From: Actinotalea lenta
GTDB taxonomy: Bacteria; Actinomycetota; Actinomycetes; Actinomycetales; Cellulomonadaceae
Assembly: GCF_030586465.1 (NCBI RefSeq)
Contig: NZ_JAUQYP010000001.1
Span: 1,224,834-1,288,833 of the forward strand
Length of the DNA stretch: 64,000 nucleotides
Direction: 5' to 3'
Below the pieces are notes generated by a model. It did not search any database and was not told where the DNA came from. It saw only the letters and a list, made by a program, of their open reading frames with translations. Shown piece after piece: positions 31,847 through 40,765 of this stretch; positions within the stretch are counted from its first letter, which is position 1, and each line of letters begins with the position of its first letter. A program made the position numbers and the translations under genes.

Positions 31847-34219
31847 TCAGTCCGCCTGCGCGAGCAGCACCTCCGCCACGGCACTGGCCAGCGCGGGCTC
31901 GAGCTCGAGAGCCATGATCTCCGCGGCGCGCAGCGCGAGGGGGCGGTCCCGGGTGGCCGCCTCGAGGACCCTGCTCTTGAGGGCGTACTCGACGCGGGCG
32001 CGGTCCAGGAGGTCGAACAGCCGGGCTCGGACGTCGTTGCGTGCCGGCTGCGGGTCCACCCCCAGCGTCACCTCGAGCACCGAGTCGATCGGCACGTCGT
32101 CGACCCGGACCGAGAGGCGGGTCGGTTCCCACTGGACCTCGAGCGCCACCGGTGAGCCATCCACGGCAGCGGTGGGCTCCACGCTCTGCGGCGCTGCCGG
32201 GAACGTCACGGTCCAGGTCCGGGTCGCCGGCAGGTGGTCCACCGCTCCCTCGGGCGCGGTGACGGTCAGCGTGCCGGAGCCCTGGCTGAAGGTGAGCCCC
32301 GTCCGCGACCGCGCGCCGTCCCGTGCACCGTTGTCCTCGACCAGGGTGAACGCCCCGTCCGCGCCCACCACGACCAGCACCTGCAGGTGAGGGGGGTTGA
32401 CGGGCTCGTTGCCGGGCACCTCCTGGCCGTCCAGCGGCACGATCGCGCCCGCCGCGGCGAGCACCGGGATGGTCGACAGGTCGCGGTGCAGGTGGATCTC
32501 TCGGTCCCCGTCGTAGACCTGGTCGGTCAGCACGTCCACCCAGGTGCCCTCCGGCAGCCAGGCGTCGACGCGGCCGAGCCGGGTGCGGGCGTCGGCCGGC
32601 TCGGTGATCGCGGCCACCAGGAGCTGGTCGCCGAACAGGTACTCGTTCGGGACGTGGTAGGCCTGCTCGACCTCGGGCCACCGGTAGTACAGCGGGAGCA
32701 CGAGCGGGGTGCCGGCGGCGGCCCGGTGGTTCATCGTGTGCAGGTAGGGGATGAGCCGGTGGCGCAGCCGCAGGAAGCGCGTCATCACGGCCGCGGCCTC
32801 GGGGGCGAAGGACCACGGCTCCTTCGTGGTGAACTCGTTGCTGCCCGAGTGCAGGCGCAGGACGGGCGAGAAGGTGCCCAGCTGGAGCCAACGGGTGGCC
32901 AGCTCGTCGTCCTTGGTCCCGAAGAAGTGACCGCCGATGTCGTGGCTCCACCAGCCGTACCCGATGTTGCTCGCCGTCGCGGTGAAGTGCGGCTGGAAGG
33001 CCAGCGAGGCCCAGGAGATCACGGTGTCCCCGGAGAACCCGATGGGGTAGCGGTGGCTGCCGGGCCCCGCGTAGCGGGAGAAGGTCAGCCCGCGTCGCCC
33101 GTCGCGCGCGTTGTCCAGGTAGTGGAAGTGGTTGAGCATCCACAGCGGGTCGATGCCCGCGACCCGGGAGTGCGGGCCGGACTGCCAGTCCAGCCACCAG
33201 AAGTCGACGCCCTGCGCCTCCAGGCCGCGGTGCAGCACGTCGAAGTAGGCGGTGAGGAACTCCCGGTCCGTCACATCGAACGCGATCGGGTCGCCGGCTG
33301 CGGGGTCGCGGCCCAGGGCGTGCGCCATCGCCGGGTACGCCTCCTCGTAGGACCGGACGCCGTCGGCGGGGTGCACGTTGAGCGTGACCCGCAGGCCGTG
33401 CTCGTGGAGCCAGTCCAGCAGCGACTCCGGGTCGGGGAACAGGTCGCGGTTCCAGGTGTACCCGGTCCAGCCGGAGCCGTGCTCGGGGTCGACGTCGACC
33501 ACGTGCCAGTCCATGTCGATGACGCTGACGGAGAACGGGATGCCCTCGACCCGGAAGCGGGTCAGCAGGGCGCGGTACTCCTCGGCCGTGTAGGCGTAGT
33601 AGCGGCTCCACCAGTTGCCCAGCGCCCAGCGCGGCAGCACCGGGGTGGGTCCGGCCACGGCGTACAGGGCGGTGATCGCCTCGGCGTAGTCGTGCCCGAA
33701 GGCGAACACGTACAGGTCCTGGCGCCCGTCGGTGCGCGGCGCGACCCAGCCCTCGTCGTCGAACACCAGGGAGCCCGAGTCGTCGATCGCCGCGTACCCG
33801 TTGCGGGACACGACGCCCGGCTCGAGCGGGATGGCGCCATCCGCTTCGTCCAAGGTCCGAGCGGTGCCGCCGAGGTCGTCCGGCTCGGTGCCGTAGCGCC
33901 ACACCGAGTGGTAGCTGCTGATGCCCCCGCGCACGGCCAGGCTCAGGCCGCTGGTGGTGAACGGGCCCTTGTCGTAGGTGAGTCGGAAGCGCGCGGTGAC
34001 CACCTCGAGGTGGTCGCCGCGGTCGTGCACCGAGTACTGCGGAACCGGCAGCTCACGGTTGATCGCGAACGTGGAGGCGCGGTCCTCGAACTGCCCGTCC
34101 TGCGCGTACTCGAGCCGGACCAGGCCCTCGGTGAGCACGGTGATCCGGTAGCGCTCGCCGCGCACCACCGCCTCCGGACGAGCCACCGGGCGGGAGTCGA
34201 GGCGGTAGGCAGGCTTCAC
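31847..34219 (-). CDS. GH31 alpha-glycosidase (alpha-xylosidase or alpha-glucosidase)
   Basis: A 790-residue enzyme with no signal peptide. N-terminal beta domain, then the catalytic barrel with WALGNWWSRYYAYT, SVIDMDWHV, the nucleophile region VDFWWLDWQSG (about 395-405) and the acid/base region GFSGDTVISWASL (about 445-457), then DIGGHF. GH31 nucleophile and acid/base are both Asp, and both are present. The GTG at 34219 with AGGAGAG ahead is preferred over a start 15 codons upstream. It hydrolyses alpha-linked glucose or xylose from oligosaccharides in the cytoplasm; specificity is not readable. Confidence 0.9.
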   Translation of the reverse strand: MKPAYRLDSRPVARPEAVVRGERYRITVLTEGLVRLEYAQDGQFEDRASTFAINRELPVPQYSVHDRGDHLEVVTARFRLTYDKGPFTTSGLSLAVRGGISSYHSVWRYGTEPDDLGGTARTLDEADGAIPLEPGVVSRNGYAAIDDSGSLVFDDEGWVAPRTDGRQDLYVFAFGHDYAEAITALYAVAGPTPVLPRWALGNWWSRYYAYTAEEYRALLTRFRVEGIPFSVSVIDMDWHVVDVDPEHGSGWTGYTWNRDLFPDPESLLDWLHEHGLRVTLNVHPADGVRSYEEAYPAMAHALGRDPAAGDPIAFDVTDREFLTAYFDVLHRGLEAQGVDFWWLDWQSGPHSRVAGIDPLWMLNHFHYLDNARDGRRGLTFSRYAGPGSHRYPIGFSGDTVISWASLAFQPHFTATASNIGYGWWSHDIGGHFFGTKDDELATRWLQLGTFSPVLRLHSGSNEFTTKEPWSFAPEAAAVMTRFLRLRHRLIPYLHTMNHRAAAGTPLVLPLYYRWPEVEQAYHVPNEYLFGDQLLVAAITEPADARTRLGRVDAWLPEGTWVDVLTDQVYDGDREIHLHRDLSTIPVLAAAGAIVPLDGQEVPGNEPVNPPHLQVLVVVGADGAFTLVEDNGARDGARSRTGLTFSQGSGTLTVTAPEGAVDHLPATRTWTVTFPAAPQSVEPTAAVDGSPVALEVQWEPTRLSVRVDDVPIDSVLEVTLGVDPQPARNDVRARLFDLLDRARVEYALKSRVLEAATRDRPLALRAAEIMALELEPALASAVAEVLLAQAD

Positions 34220-34267
34220 AGCGGTTCTCTCCTGGGGTCGGGTGTCGCGAGCGGGCCCGCGCAACCC

Positions 34268-34273
34268 ACGCTA
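34268..34273 (-). promoter_or_regulatory. TAGCGT -10 element for the GH31 gene
   Basis: TAGCGT on the minus strand, 48 bases before the GTG at 34219, overlapping the TAG stop of the aminotransferase gene. It suggests the GH31 gene can be transcribed apart from its upstream neighbour. Confidence 0.4.
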
Positions 34274-35437
34274 TCGCCGGTCGAGCGGAGGTGCGCCGGG
34301 GGCGGGGAGGGGCTCGTGCGAACGGCGCGCGGTACGCAGCCCGGCCGCCAAGGCGGCATCGTCGCCCGGCGCGGTGTGGACGTGGGTCGACACGCGAAGC
34401 AGCGTCGTCCCGTCGGGCGCGGTGCCCGTCCACGCGCGCACGCCCGCGCCGTCCAGGGCCGCCCGCAGGGTCGGCAGCGTCACGCCGTCGACCAGGAAGG
34501 CGCGCAGCCGCCGTGGCACGAGCTCCGCGGTGCCCGTCGCGCGCAGACCCAGCCCCGTCAGGGTCTCGCTGAGCCGGTCGGCGAGCTCGACCGCGCGGTC
34601 GAGGTCCCCGGCGGCGCGCCACGCGTCGTGCTCGGCGATCGCCGCGCCGAGCCCCAGGGCCGGTGCCGGGTCCCAGGTCCCGCGCCAGCCGAACCGCTCC
34701 ACCAGGTCCTCGCTGTCCCAGGCGAGCGACACGACCGCCGGGCGGACCCGGTCGCGCAGGTGGGGCGCCAGCCAGAGGAACCCGACGGCGCGCGGCACCG
34801 GCAGCCACTTGTGCAGCGACCCGAGCACGGCGTCCGCGCCGAGGTCAGCCACGTCGAGCGGCGCGTGGCCGACCACGTGCGCGGCGTCGACCACCAGGGT
34901 CACGCCACGCTCGCGGCAGATCGCAGCGACCTCGCGCACCGGGAGGGCCAGCGCGGTGGACGAGGTGATCGCGCTGAGCACCACCACACGGGTGGCGGGG
35001 TGCATCGCGGCGACCGTGGCGAGCACCTGGTCCGCGGTCGCCGGGAGGGCGAGGGGCACGACGTCGGCTGTCGCCCCGACCCGCTCGCACGCCACCTGCC
35101 AGCCGCGCAGCACAGATGCGTACTCCAGGTCGGCCAGCAGCACGTGGTCACCCGCGGCCAGGGGGAGCGACGCGGTCAGCGCGCCATGTCCCTCGGTGGA
35201 GTTGGCCGTCAGCGCGAGCGATCCCGGATCGGCGCCGACGAGCGCCTCCAGGGCGCGGGCCTGCTCACGCAGGCGCACGGTCAGGTCCGGACCCAGGCCT
35301 CGCGCCGTGTCGCGCTCGATCCGGGCCCGTTCGTCCTGCGCACGGGCCAGCGCCGCGCGGGTCGGGGCGCCGAACGAGGCGTGGTTGAGCTCGACGAGGG
35401 TCGGGTCGACGGCGAGGTCGTGCTGGGAGGTCGTCAC
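34271..35437 (-). CDS. PLP-dependent class V aminotransferase-fold protein
   Basis: A 388-residue fold-type I PLP enzyme. VELNHASFGAPTRAAL at the start, LTANSTEGHGAL (phosphate loop), VDAAHVVGHAPLDV (Asp that contacts PLP and the following His) and the PLP lysine in LGSLHKWLPVPRAVGFLW (about residue 215). It resembles isopenicillin-N epimerase and cysteine-desulfurase-like proteins. No cysteine loop typical of desulfurases is seen, so epimerase, lyase or transaminase activity are all open. GTG start. Confidence 0.82.
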   Translation of the reverse strand: MTTSQHDLAVDPTLVELNHASFGAPTRAALARAQDERARIERDTARGLGPDLTVRLREQARALEALVGADPGSLALTANSTEGHGALTASLPLAAGDHVLLADLEYASVLRGWQVACERVGATADVVPLALPATADQVLATVAAMHPATRVVVLSAITSSTALALPVREVAAICRERGVTLVVDAAHVVGHAPLDVADLGADAVLGSLHKWLPVPRAVGFLWLAPHLRDRVRPAVVSLAWDSEDLVERFGWRGTWDPAPALGLGAAIAEHDAWRAAGDLDRAVELADRLSETLTGLGLRATGTAELVPRRLRAFLVDGVTLPTLRAALDGAGVRAWTGTAPDGTTLLRVSTHVHTAPGDDAALAAGLRTARRSHEPLPAPGAPPLDRR

Positions 35438-35537
35438 CGGCCCATCGTGCCCGTGGTGGCCGCTGGCCCGCCGGTTGCGGGCCCCGGCGTGCCGTGGGGG
35501 GCGTGCCGCTGGGGGCGTGCCGCGGCGATCGGGCCAC

Positions 35538-35543
35538 TAGCGT
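35538..35543 (+). promoter_or_regulatory. TAGCGT -10 element for the FGGY kinase gene
   Basis: TAGCGT 27 bases before the ATG at 35571, in the 133-base divergent region with the aminotransferase gene. Confidence 0.45.
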
Positions 35544-35570
35544 GGTCGCGACCCACAGAACGGAGCACCG

Positions 35571-37100
35571 ATGCCCGCCACCCACGACGACGGCGCGCTC
35601 GTCGTCGCCGTCGACCTGTCCACCACGGCGGCGAAGGCCGTGCTCGTGGACGCCGTCGGTCACGTGCACGCCGAGGGGTCGGCGGCGCTCGAGACGGCGA
35701 GTCCGCACCCGGCCTGGCACGAGCAGGACGCGACGCAGTGGTGGTCTGCGGCGCGATCGGCGATCGCCGGGGCCGTGGCGCAGGTCGACCCGGCCAAGGT
35801 CCGCGCGTTGTGCGTGACGCACCAGCGCGAGACCTTCGTGTGCCTCGACGCCGAGGACCGTCCCCTGCGCCCCGCGATCCTGTGGGTGGACGGTCGGGCG
35901 TCGGCGGAGATCGCTGAGCTCGGGACCGGGCGGGTGCACCAGGTCTCCGGCAAGCCGCCGGACACCACCCCGGCCATCTACAAGCTCGCGTGGCTGTCCC
36001 GCCACGAACCGACCGCACTCTCGCGGGCCGCGCGCGTCGGGGACGTCCAGGCGTACCTCGCCCGTCGCCTGACCGGGCGGTGGGCGACGTCGGTGGCCTC
36101 CGCCGACACGCTCGGCCTGCTCGACCTCTCGGCGGGCAGCTGGTCTCCCGCGCTGCTCGAGCTCGCCGGAGTCAGGGTGGACCAGCTCCCGGAGCTCGTG
36201 CCCACGGGCGACGAGATCGGGCGCCTGACGGCACGGGCCGCCGAGGAGCTGGGGCTCGCGAGCGGTCTGCCGGTGGTCGCCGGGCTCGGCGACGGGCAGT
36301 CGGCGGGTCTCGCGCTGCGCACCGACCAGCCCGGCGTGGCCTACCTCAACCTCGGGACGTCGATGGTGCTCGGTGTGCGCGCCGACGCGTACGCCGCGGA
36401 CCCGGCGTTCCGCACCCTGGCGGGCATGGTGCCGGGCACCTTCACGCTGGAGACCGTGCTGAACGCCGCGTCCTACCTCGCCGCGTGGTGCCGGCGCGAG
36501 CTCGGGGACCCCGGTCTGGACGCCGACGCGCAGCTCGCGTTCTTCGAGCAGGCCGCCGCCCGGGTGCCGCCTGGCAGCGAAGGGCTGATCACGCTGCCCT
36601 ACTGGAACGCCGCGCAGACGCCGTACTGGGACCCCGACGCGCGTGGGGCCGTGGTCGGTTGGCACGGTCGGCACACCCGCGCCCACCTGTACCGCTCGCT
36701 GCTCGAGGGGGTGGCGTTCGAGCTGCGCCGGCACCTGGAGGACCTCGAGCGGGCCACCGGGCGGCCTGTACGCGTGATCCGGGCGGTGGGCGGTGGCGCG
36801 CGCAGCGAGACGTGGATGCGCATCGTCACCGACGTCACCCGACGCCCCGTCGAGGTGTGCTCCGCGGGGGAGATGAGCGCGGCCGGTGCGGGGGCGCTCG
36901 CGCACTCCTGGCTGGCAGGGCGGCCCGGCACCGCCGACCTGGCGCCCCCCACGGGGCGGACCGTCGAGCCGGACCCGCCGGTCGCCGACGTGTACGACCG
37001 GTGGTACGTCGCCTACCGAGGCCTGTACCCGGCGCTGCGCGAGACGTTCTCCGCGCTCGCCGGTGCGCAGACGCCGGGCCGCGTCAGGATGGAGCCATGA
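35571..37100 (+). CDS. FGGY-family sugar kinase (xylulokinase-like)
   Basis: A 509-residue two-domain kinase of the actin-like ATPase fold. VAVDLSTTAAKAVLVD (phosphate 1) starts the chain; HQRETFVCLD and ILWVDGRA mark the sugar site; AGLGDGQSAGLAL and LNLGTSMVLG the second phosphate region; VGGGARSETWMRI the adenosine site. It phosphorylates a pentulose or polyol; beside xylan and arabinan enzymes, xylulose or ribulose are reasonable guesses. Its stop overlaps the next start (ATGA). Confidence 0.88.
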   Translation: MPATHDDGALVVAVDLSTTAAKAVLVDAVGHVHAEGSAALETASPHPAWHEQDATQWWSAARSAIAGAVAQVDPAKVRALCVTHQRETFVCLDAEDRPLRPAILWVDGRASAEIAELGTGRVHQVSGKPPDTTPAIYKLAWLSRHEPTALSRAARVGDVQAYLARRLTGRWATSVASADTLGLLDLSAGSWSPALLELAGVRVDQLPELVPTGDEIGRLTARAAEELGLASGLPVVAGLGDGQSAGLALRTDQPGVAYLNLGTSMVLGVRADAYAADPAFRTLAGMVPGTFTLETVLNAASYLAAWCRRELGDPGLDADAQLAFFEQAAARVPPGSEGLITLPYWNAAQTPYWDPDARGAVVGWHGRHTRAHLYRSLLEGVAFELRRHLEDLERATGRPVRVIRAVGGGARSETWMRIVTDVTRRPVEVCSAGEMSAAGAGALAHSWLAGRPGTADLAPPTGRTVEPDPPVADVYDRWYVAYRGLYPALRETFSALAGAQTPGRVRMEP

Positions 37101-37915
37101 GGTGGCGTGCGATAGCGGTCGTGCTGGCGATCCTGGTCGTGGGGGGGTGCGCCTCAACGGGTGGCCCCGAGCCCGGACCCACCACCCCCACGGTGGGCAA
37201 TCCGGTGGTGCTCGGCCTGAACGCGGCCGAGGACAACTCGCCGGTGCCGGTGGTCGTGCTGGTCCCCGGCGGGAGCTGGACGTCGTCGGACGCGACCGGC
37301 CTGCTCCCGCTGGGGCGCTGGCTCGCCGACCGCGGGGCCGTGGTCGGCGTGATCACCTACCGCACGGCCGCTGACCACGCCTTCTTCCCCGTCCCGGCGC
37401 AGGACATCGCGTGCGGGTTGGCCCAGGTGGTCGCCACGGTCCGCGCCGCCGGGGTCTCGGTGGGCGACGTGATCCTCGTGGGGCACTCGGCCGGTGCGCA
37501 GCTCTCGGCGCTGGTGGCCTTGACCGGCACCCGGTATGCCACCGGGTGCGACGCCGCGCCGGTCGCCCCGGACGGTTTCGTCGGTCTGTCCGGTCCCTAC
37601 GACGTGGTCGTGGCGGGCAAGCCCGCGGACGCCCTCTTCGGCCCGGACGACACGGACCCGTCGACCTGGGCCGTCGGCAACCCCATGGCGCAGGTGGCCC
37701 TGCGGCCGAACCTGCCCGTGCTCCTCGTGCACGGCCTTGCCGACGAGACCGTGCCGGTCTCCTTCACCCGGCAGTTCGCCGCGGCGCTCCAGGACGCCGG
37801 TCACCCGACGCAGGTGCAGTACCTCAACGGGGGGGACCACATGTCGACGATCGACCCGGACAAGGTCGGTCCGCTCATCAGCGCGTGGTTCCGGCGGGAG
37901 GGCGCGACCGGCTGA
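37097..37915 (+). CDS. Lipoprotein alpha/beta hydrolase
   Basis: A 272-residue predicted lipoprotein: a signal peptide with lipobox VVGGC (Cys about 18), a Pro/Thr linker, then an alpha/beta hydrolase with oxyanion loop VPGGSW, nucleophile GHSAGAQ (about 133-139), an acid in HGLADETVP and His in NGGDHMST. It resembles carboxylesterase/BD-FAE-type enzymes that de-esterify sugars. It is coupled to the sugar kinase by an ATGA overlap, an odd match of a surface esterase with a cytoplasmic kinase that suggests one carbohydrate pathway. Confidence 0.85.
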   Translation: MRWRAIAVVLAILVVGGCASTGGPEPGPTTPTVGNPVVLGLNAAEDNSPVPVVVLVPGGSWTSSDATGLLPLGRWLADRGAVVGVITYRTAADHAFFPVPAQDIACGLAQVVATVRAAGVSVGDVILVGHSAGAQLSALVALTGTRYATGCDAAPVAPDGFVGLSGPYDVVVAGKPADALFGPDDTDPSTWAVGNPMAQVALRPNLPVLLVHGLADETVPVSFTRQFAAALQDAGHPTQVQYLNGGDHMSTIDPDKVGPLISAWFRREGATG

Positions 37916-37924
37916 GCACCGGTG

Positions 37925-38341
37925 TCACGCCTCGGCCGGGACGTCCAGCTCGGAGAGCAGGGATGCGACCCGCGCCCGGATCTCGTCCCGGATCGGCCGG
38001 ACGGCCTCGATGCCCTGACCGGCCGGGTCGTCCAGCGCCCAGTCCTCGTACCGCGTGCCGGGGAAGATCGGGCAGGCGTCCCCGCACCCCATGGTGACCA
38101 CGACGTCGGACACCTGGACCGCGTCGGCCGTGAGCACCTGGGGCCGCTCGGCGCGGATGTCGATGCCGACCTCGAGCATGGCCTGCACGGCGACCGGGTT
38201 GAGCTGGTCGGCCGGCATGGAGCCCGCGGACCGGACCTCCACGGCACCGCCCGACAGGTGGCGCAGCCAGCCGGCGGCCATCTGGGACCGGCCCGCGTTG
38301 TGCACGCAGACGAACAGGACGCTGGGGCGGGGGTCGGGCAC
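37925..38341 (-). CDS. arsC: Arsenate reductase, LMW-phosphatase type
   Basis: A 138-residue enzyme of the low-molecular-weight protein tyrosine phosphatase fold. The catalytic loop is CVHNAGRS (Cys about 14, CX5R), and TMGCGDACP supplies the two further Cys used to shuttle disulfides to thioredoxin. The ending WALDDPAGQG is also conserved. The GTG at 38341 starts immediately before the first strand. It lies 14 bases after the ArsR-phosphatase fusion gene in the same operon. Confidence 0.92.
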   Translation of the reverse strand: MPDPRPSVLFVCVHNAGRSQMAAGWLRHLSGGAVEVRSAGSMPADQLNPVAVQAMLEVGIDIRAERPQVLTADAVQVSDVVVTMGCGDACPIFPGTRYEDWALDDPAGQGIEAVRPIRDEIRARVASLLSELDVPAEA

Positions 38342-38355
38342 GGCGGTCTCCTGGG

Positions 38356-39030
38356 TCAGGTGGTGAGGAGCGGGAGGAGCTGGTTCACGCGTCGGTCGAG
38401 CTCGGTCAGGGCGGAGTCGAAGGCGACGTCGCTGCCCACCCGGACCGGGTCGGGGACCGACCAGTGGCTGTCGGCGAGGCCGGCCGTCTCCTCGTGCGCC
38501 CGGTCGCAGACGGTGACGACGAAGTCGCCCGGCCGGTGGACCTCGACCAGGGTGTGCGGGCTGCCCAGCCCCGGGAGCCGCTGCCGCCGGGCGGCGCGGA
38601 CGGCGCCCTCGGCGACGGCGGGTGCCGGATGGGTCCCGGCCGAGGCGACCGGCACGTCGCAGGCAGCCCGCCACAACGCGGCCGCGAGCTGGGACCGCGC
38701 CGAGTTCGCGGTGCACACGAAGAGCACCCGCGCGGGCCGGTCGGGCCGTCGCTGGAGGGGTCGTAGCCCGCCGAGCGCCCCCGGCACGAGGCTCAGGTAG
38801 GTCCGCCGGCGATCCCCCTCCGAGCGGGTCCGGCGGACCAGGCCGTGCTCGGCGAGCACGTTCACGTGGTGTGCGAGCAGGTTGGAGGTCATCTGCAGGT
38901 CCGCGGCGACGTCGGAGGGGGAGCGGTCGCCCCACGTGAGCATCTCGACGATGGCCAGCCGGCCCGGGTCCGACAGGACGCCGTGCAGGTCGGCCCGCCG
39001 CGTCACGTCGCGCAACCAGTCAGCGTCCAT
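38356..39030 (-). CDS. ArsR-family regulator fused to an LMW-phosphatase/arsenate-reductase domain
   Basis: A 224-residue fusion. Residues about 6-90 are a winged helix (LSDPGRLAIVEMLTWGDRSPSDVAADLQMTSN in two runs). From about 102 a phosphatase domain follows with the CX5R loop CTANSARS and a late Asp-Pro (VPDP). The extra CxxxxC of true arsenate reductases is not obvious, so this domain may sense rather than reduce. The ATG at 39030 is itself part of a 13-bp palindrome. Fusions of this type are known in actinomycetes. It precedes arsC. Confidence 0.85.
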   Translation of the reverse strand: MDADWLRDVTRRADLHGVLSDPGRLAIVEMLTWGDRSPSDVAADLQMTSNLLAHHVNVLAEHGLVRRTRSEGDRRRTYLSLVPGALGGLRPLQRRPDRPARVLFVCTANSARSQLAAALWRAACDVPVASAGTHPAPAVAEGAVRAARRQRLPGLGSPHTLVEVHRPGDFVVTVCDRAHEETAGLADSHWSVPDPVRVGSDVAFDSALTELDRRVNQLLPLLTT

Positions 39031-39139
39031 TGAGTCAATGTTCAGTGATGGAGGCGCGGACGTCAAGACTTCGGTCCCAGGCGGGTGGCGCGAGCGGGGT
39101 TACGATTCAGCGGTGCCTGAATCAATTCGCATCGAATTG
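39028..39139. promoter_or_regulatory. Ars divergent control region with three perfect dyads
   Basis: CATTGA-G-TCAATG (39028-39040) includes the start codon of the ArsR fusion. GATTCAG-N6-CTGAATC (39104-39123) spans the GTG start of the second ArsR gene. CAATTCG-CAT-CGAATTG (39123-39139) lies within its first codons. TACGAT at 39101-39106 is a -10 about 7 bases from that GTG, so this gene is probably leaderless. All three look like ArsR-type operators. Confidence 0.7.
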
Positions 39140-39451
39140 TCACCGACCGCAGCCGCCGAGCGTGCCGCGGAGTCGCTCACCGTCCTCACCGCGATCGCGG
39201 ACCCGGTGCGCTGGGCCGTGCTCGACCTGCTCGGCAGCGGGACGCACTGCGTGTGCGACCTGCAGGCGCACGTCGAGGTCGCCGCGAACCTGCTCAGCTA
39301 CCACCTCAAGGTGCTCAGGGACGCCGGACTGGTCACCACGGCGCGACGCGGTCGCTGGGTCGACTACACGCTCGCACCGGACGCGCACGAGCGGTTGGCG
39401 CACGCCCTGCCGACGGCCGGGGCGGCCCGCCGGTCGGCGGTGGCGTCGTGA
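39113..39451 (+). CDS. ArsR-family regulator
   Basis: A 112-residue winged-helix repressor: LTAIADPVRWAVLDLL (helix 2), CVCDLQAHVEVAANLLSYHLKVLRDAGLV in two runs (HTH with a Cys pair CVC at about 43-45, where ArsR proteins bind arsenite), and a wing RRGRWVDYTLAP. The GTG at 39113 lies inside a dyad. Its stop overlaps the permease start (GTGA), so it probably represses the permease-thioredoxin operon. Confidence 0.88.
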   Translation: MPESIRIELSPTAAAERAAESLTVLTAIADPVRWAVLDLLGSGTHCVCDLQAHVEVAANLLSYHLKVLRDAGLVTTARRGRWVDYTLAPDAHERLAHALPTAGAARRSAVAS

Positions 39452-40500
39452 GCCTGGCGCAGCGGGTCGGCGCGGGGAGCGCGACGCGGCGCTGGCTGGG
39501 TCTGGCGGGCGCGGCCGCCGTGTGGGTCGCGGCCTACGAGCTCAACGTGCACCTGTGGGACTGGCTGGTCTTCGACGTGGCCGGCCTCGACCCCGAGTCC
39601 CGGCTGGGCTCCGGGGTGCACTTCTTCGTCTACGACTCGGTCAAGATCGGCCTGCTGCTCACCGGCATCATCTTCGTGGTCACGGTGCTGCGCTCGTTCA
39701 TGTCCGTCGAGCGCACCCGGGCGCTGCTGGGCGGCAAGCGCGAGGGTGTCGGGAACGTCATGGCCGCGGGGCTCGGCGTCGTGACGCCGTTCTGCTCGTG
39801 CTCGGCCGTGCCGGCGTTCATCGGCTTCGTCGCAGCCGGTGTGCCGATCGGGGTCACGATGAGCTTCCTCATCGCCTCCCCGATGGTCAACGAGGTCGCG
39901 ATCGCCCTGCTGCTCGGCCTGTTCGGGATCGGCCCGACGCTGCTGTACATCGGCGCCGGGCTGCTGGTCGCGATCGTCGGGGGCATGGTGCTGGGCCGGG
40001 TGCGGGCCGAGCGCTGGGTCGAGCCCTTCGTGTTCGAGACCCGGCTGCGCGGGCAGGTCCTCGACTCGACGCTCGGCCTGAGCTGGGCGGACCGGTTCCA
40101 GATGGGGCGCGAGGAGGTCGGGAGCATCCTGCGCAAGATCTGGCCGTACCTGCTGGTCGGGATCGGCCTCGGGGCCGTGATCCACGGCTGGGCCCCCCAG
40201 GACCTGTTCGCCAGGTACGCCGGAGCGGGCAACCCGCTCGCCGTCCCGGTCGCCGTGCTGCTGGGCGTTCCGCTGTACTCCAACGCCGCCGGCATCCTGC
40301 CGCTGGTCGAGGCGCTGCACGACAAGGGCCTGCCGATGGGCACGCTGCTGGCGTTCATGATGGCCGTCGTCGCGCTCTCGCTGCCGGAGATGATCCTGCT
40401 GCGCCGGGTGCTCAAGCCTCGCCTCATCGCCACGTTCATCGCCGTCGTCGCCGCCGGCATCCTCGCCGTCGGCTACCTGTTCAACGCCGTCCTGGCGTGA
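39448..40500 (+). CDS. ArsP/YraQ-type permease
   Basis: A 350-residue membrane protein with about 8-10 helices. The signature TPFCSCSAVPAFIGF (about 112-126) carries the Cys pair typical of the ArsP/SO_0444 family, and GVPLYSNAAGILPLVEAL is the repeat-related second half. ArsP members export trivalent methylarsenicals; others are linked to metal resistance. With ArsR upstream and a mini-thioredoxin downstream, arsenic or organoarsenic efflux is the best reading. GTG start, overlap with the regulator. Confidence 0.85.
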   Translation: MSLAQRVGAGSATRRWLGLAGAAAVWVAAYELNVHLWDWLVFDVAGLDPESRLGSGVHFFVYDSVKIGLLLTGIIFVVTVLRSFMSVERTRALLGGKREGVGNVMAAGLGVVTPFCSCSAVPAFIGFVAAGVPIGVTMSFLIASPMVNEVAIALLLGLFGIGPTLLYIGAGLLVAIVGGMVLGRVRAERWVEPFVFETRLRGQVLDSTLGLSWADRFQMGREEVGSILRKIWPYLLVGIGLGAVIHGWAPQDLFARYAGAGNPLAVPVAVLLGVPLYSNAAGILPLVEALHDKGLPMGTLLAFMMAVVALSLPEMILLRRVLKPRLIATFIAVVAAGILAVGYLFNAVLA

Positions 40501-40514
40501 GGGAAGGGAAAGAA

Positions 40515-40763
40515 GTGAACATCAAGATCCTGGGCTCCGGCTGCGCCAACTGCGTCAACCTCGAACGTGTGACCCGCGAGGCCGTGGCCGAGCTCGGTCT
40601 GGACGCGGAGTTCGAGAAGGTCACCGAGTACGCCGACATCGCGTCCTACGGGATCATGCGCACGCCCGGCCTCGTGGTCGACGACGAGGTGCTGCTCTCC
40701 GGTCGGGTTCCGACCGCCGCGCAGGTCCGCGAGCTGCTCGCCCCCCGGGCTCCCGTCGCCTGA
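40515..40763 (+). CDS. Mini-thioredoxin (permease-associated)
   Basis: An 82-residue thioredoxin-fold protein. The redox motif is GSGCANCVNLE (CxxC at about 10-13) and the cis-Pro region is IMRTPGLVVDD. Such short thioredoxins follow ArsP/YraQ permeases and may reduce substrates or the permease. The GTG has GAGGGAAGGGAAAGA ahead. It ends 2 bases from the convergent GGDEF gene. Confidence 0.88.
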   Translation: MNIKILGSGCANCVNLERVTREAVAELGLDAEFEKVTEYADIASYGIMRTPGLVVDDEVLLSGRVPTAAQVRELLAPRAPVA

Positions 40764-40765
40764 GG

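Noticed and set aside
38356-39030. Second functional arsenate reductase in the ArsR fusion
   Set aside because: The CX5R loop is present, but the extra cysteine pair used in catalysis by the neighbouring ArsC is not evident, so reductase activity is not claimed.
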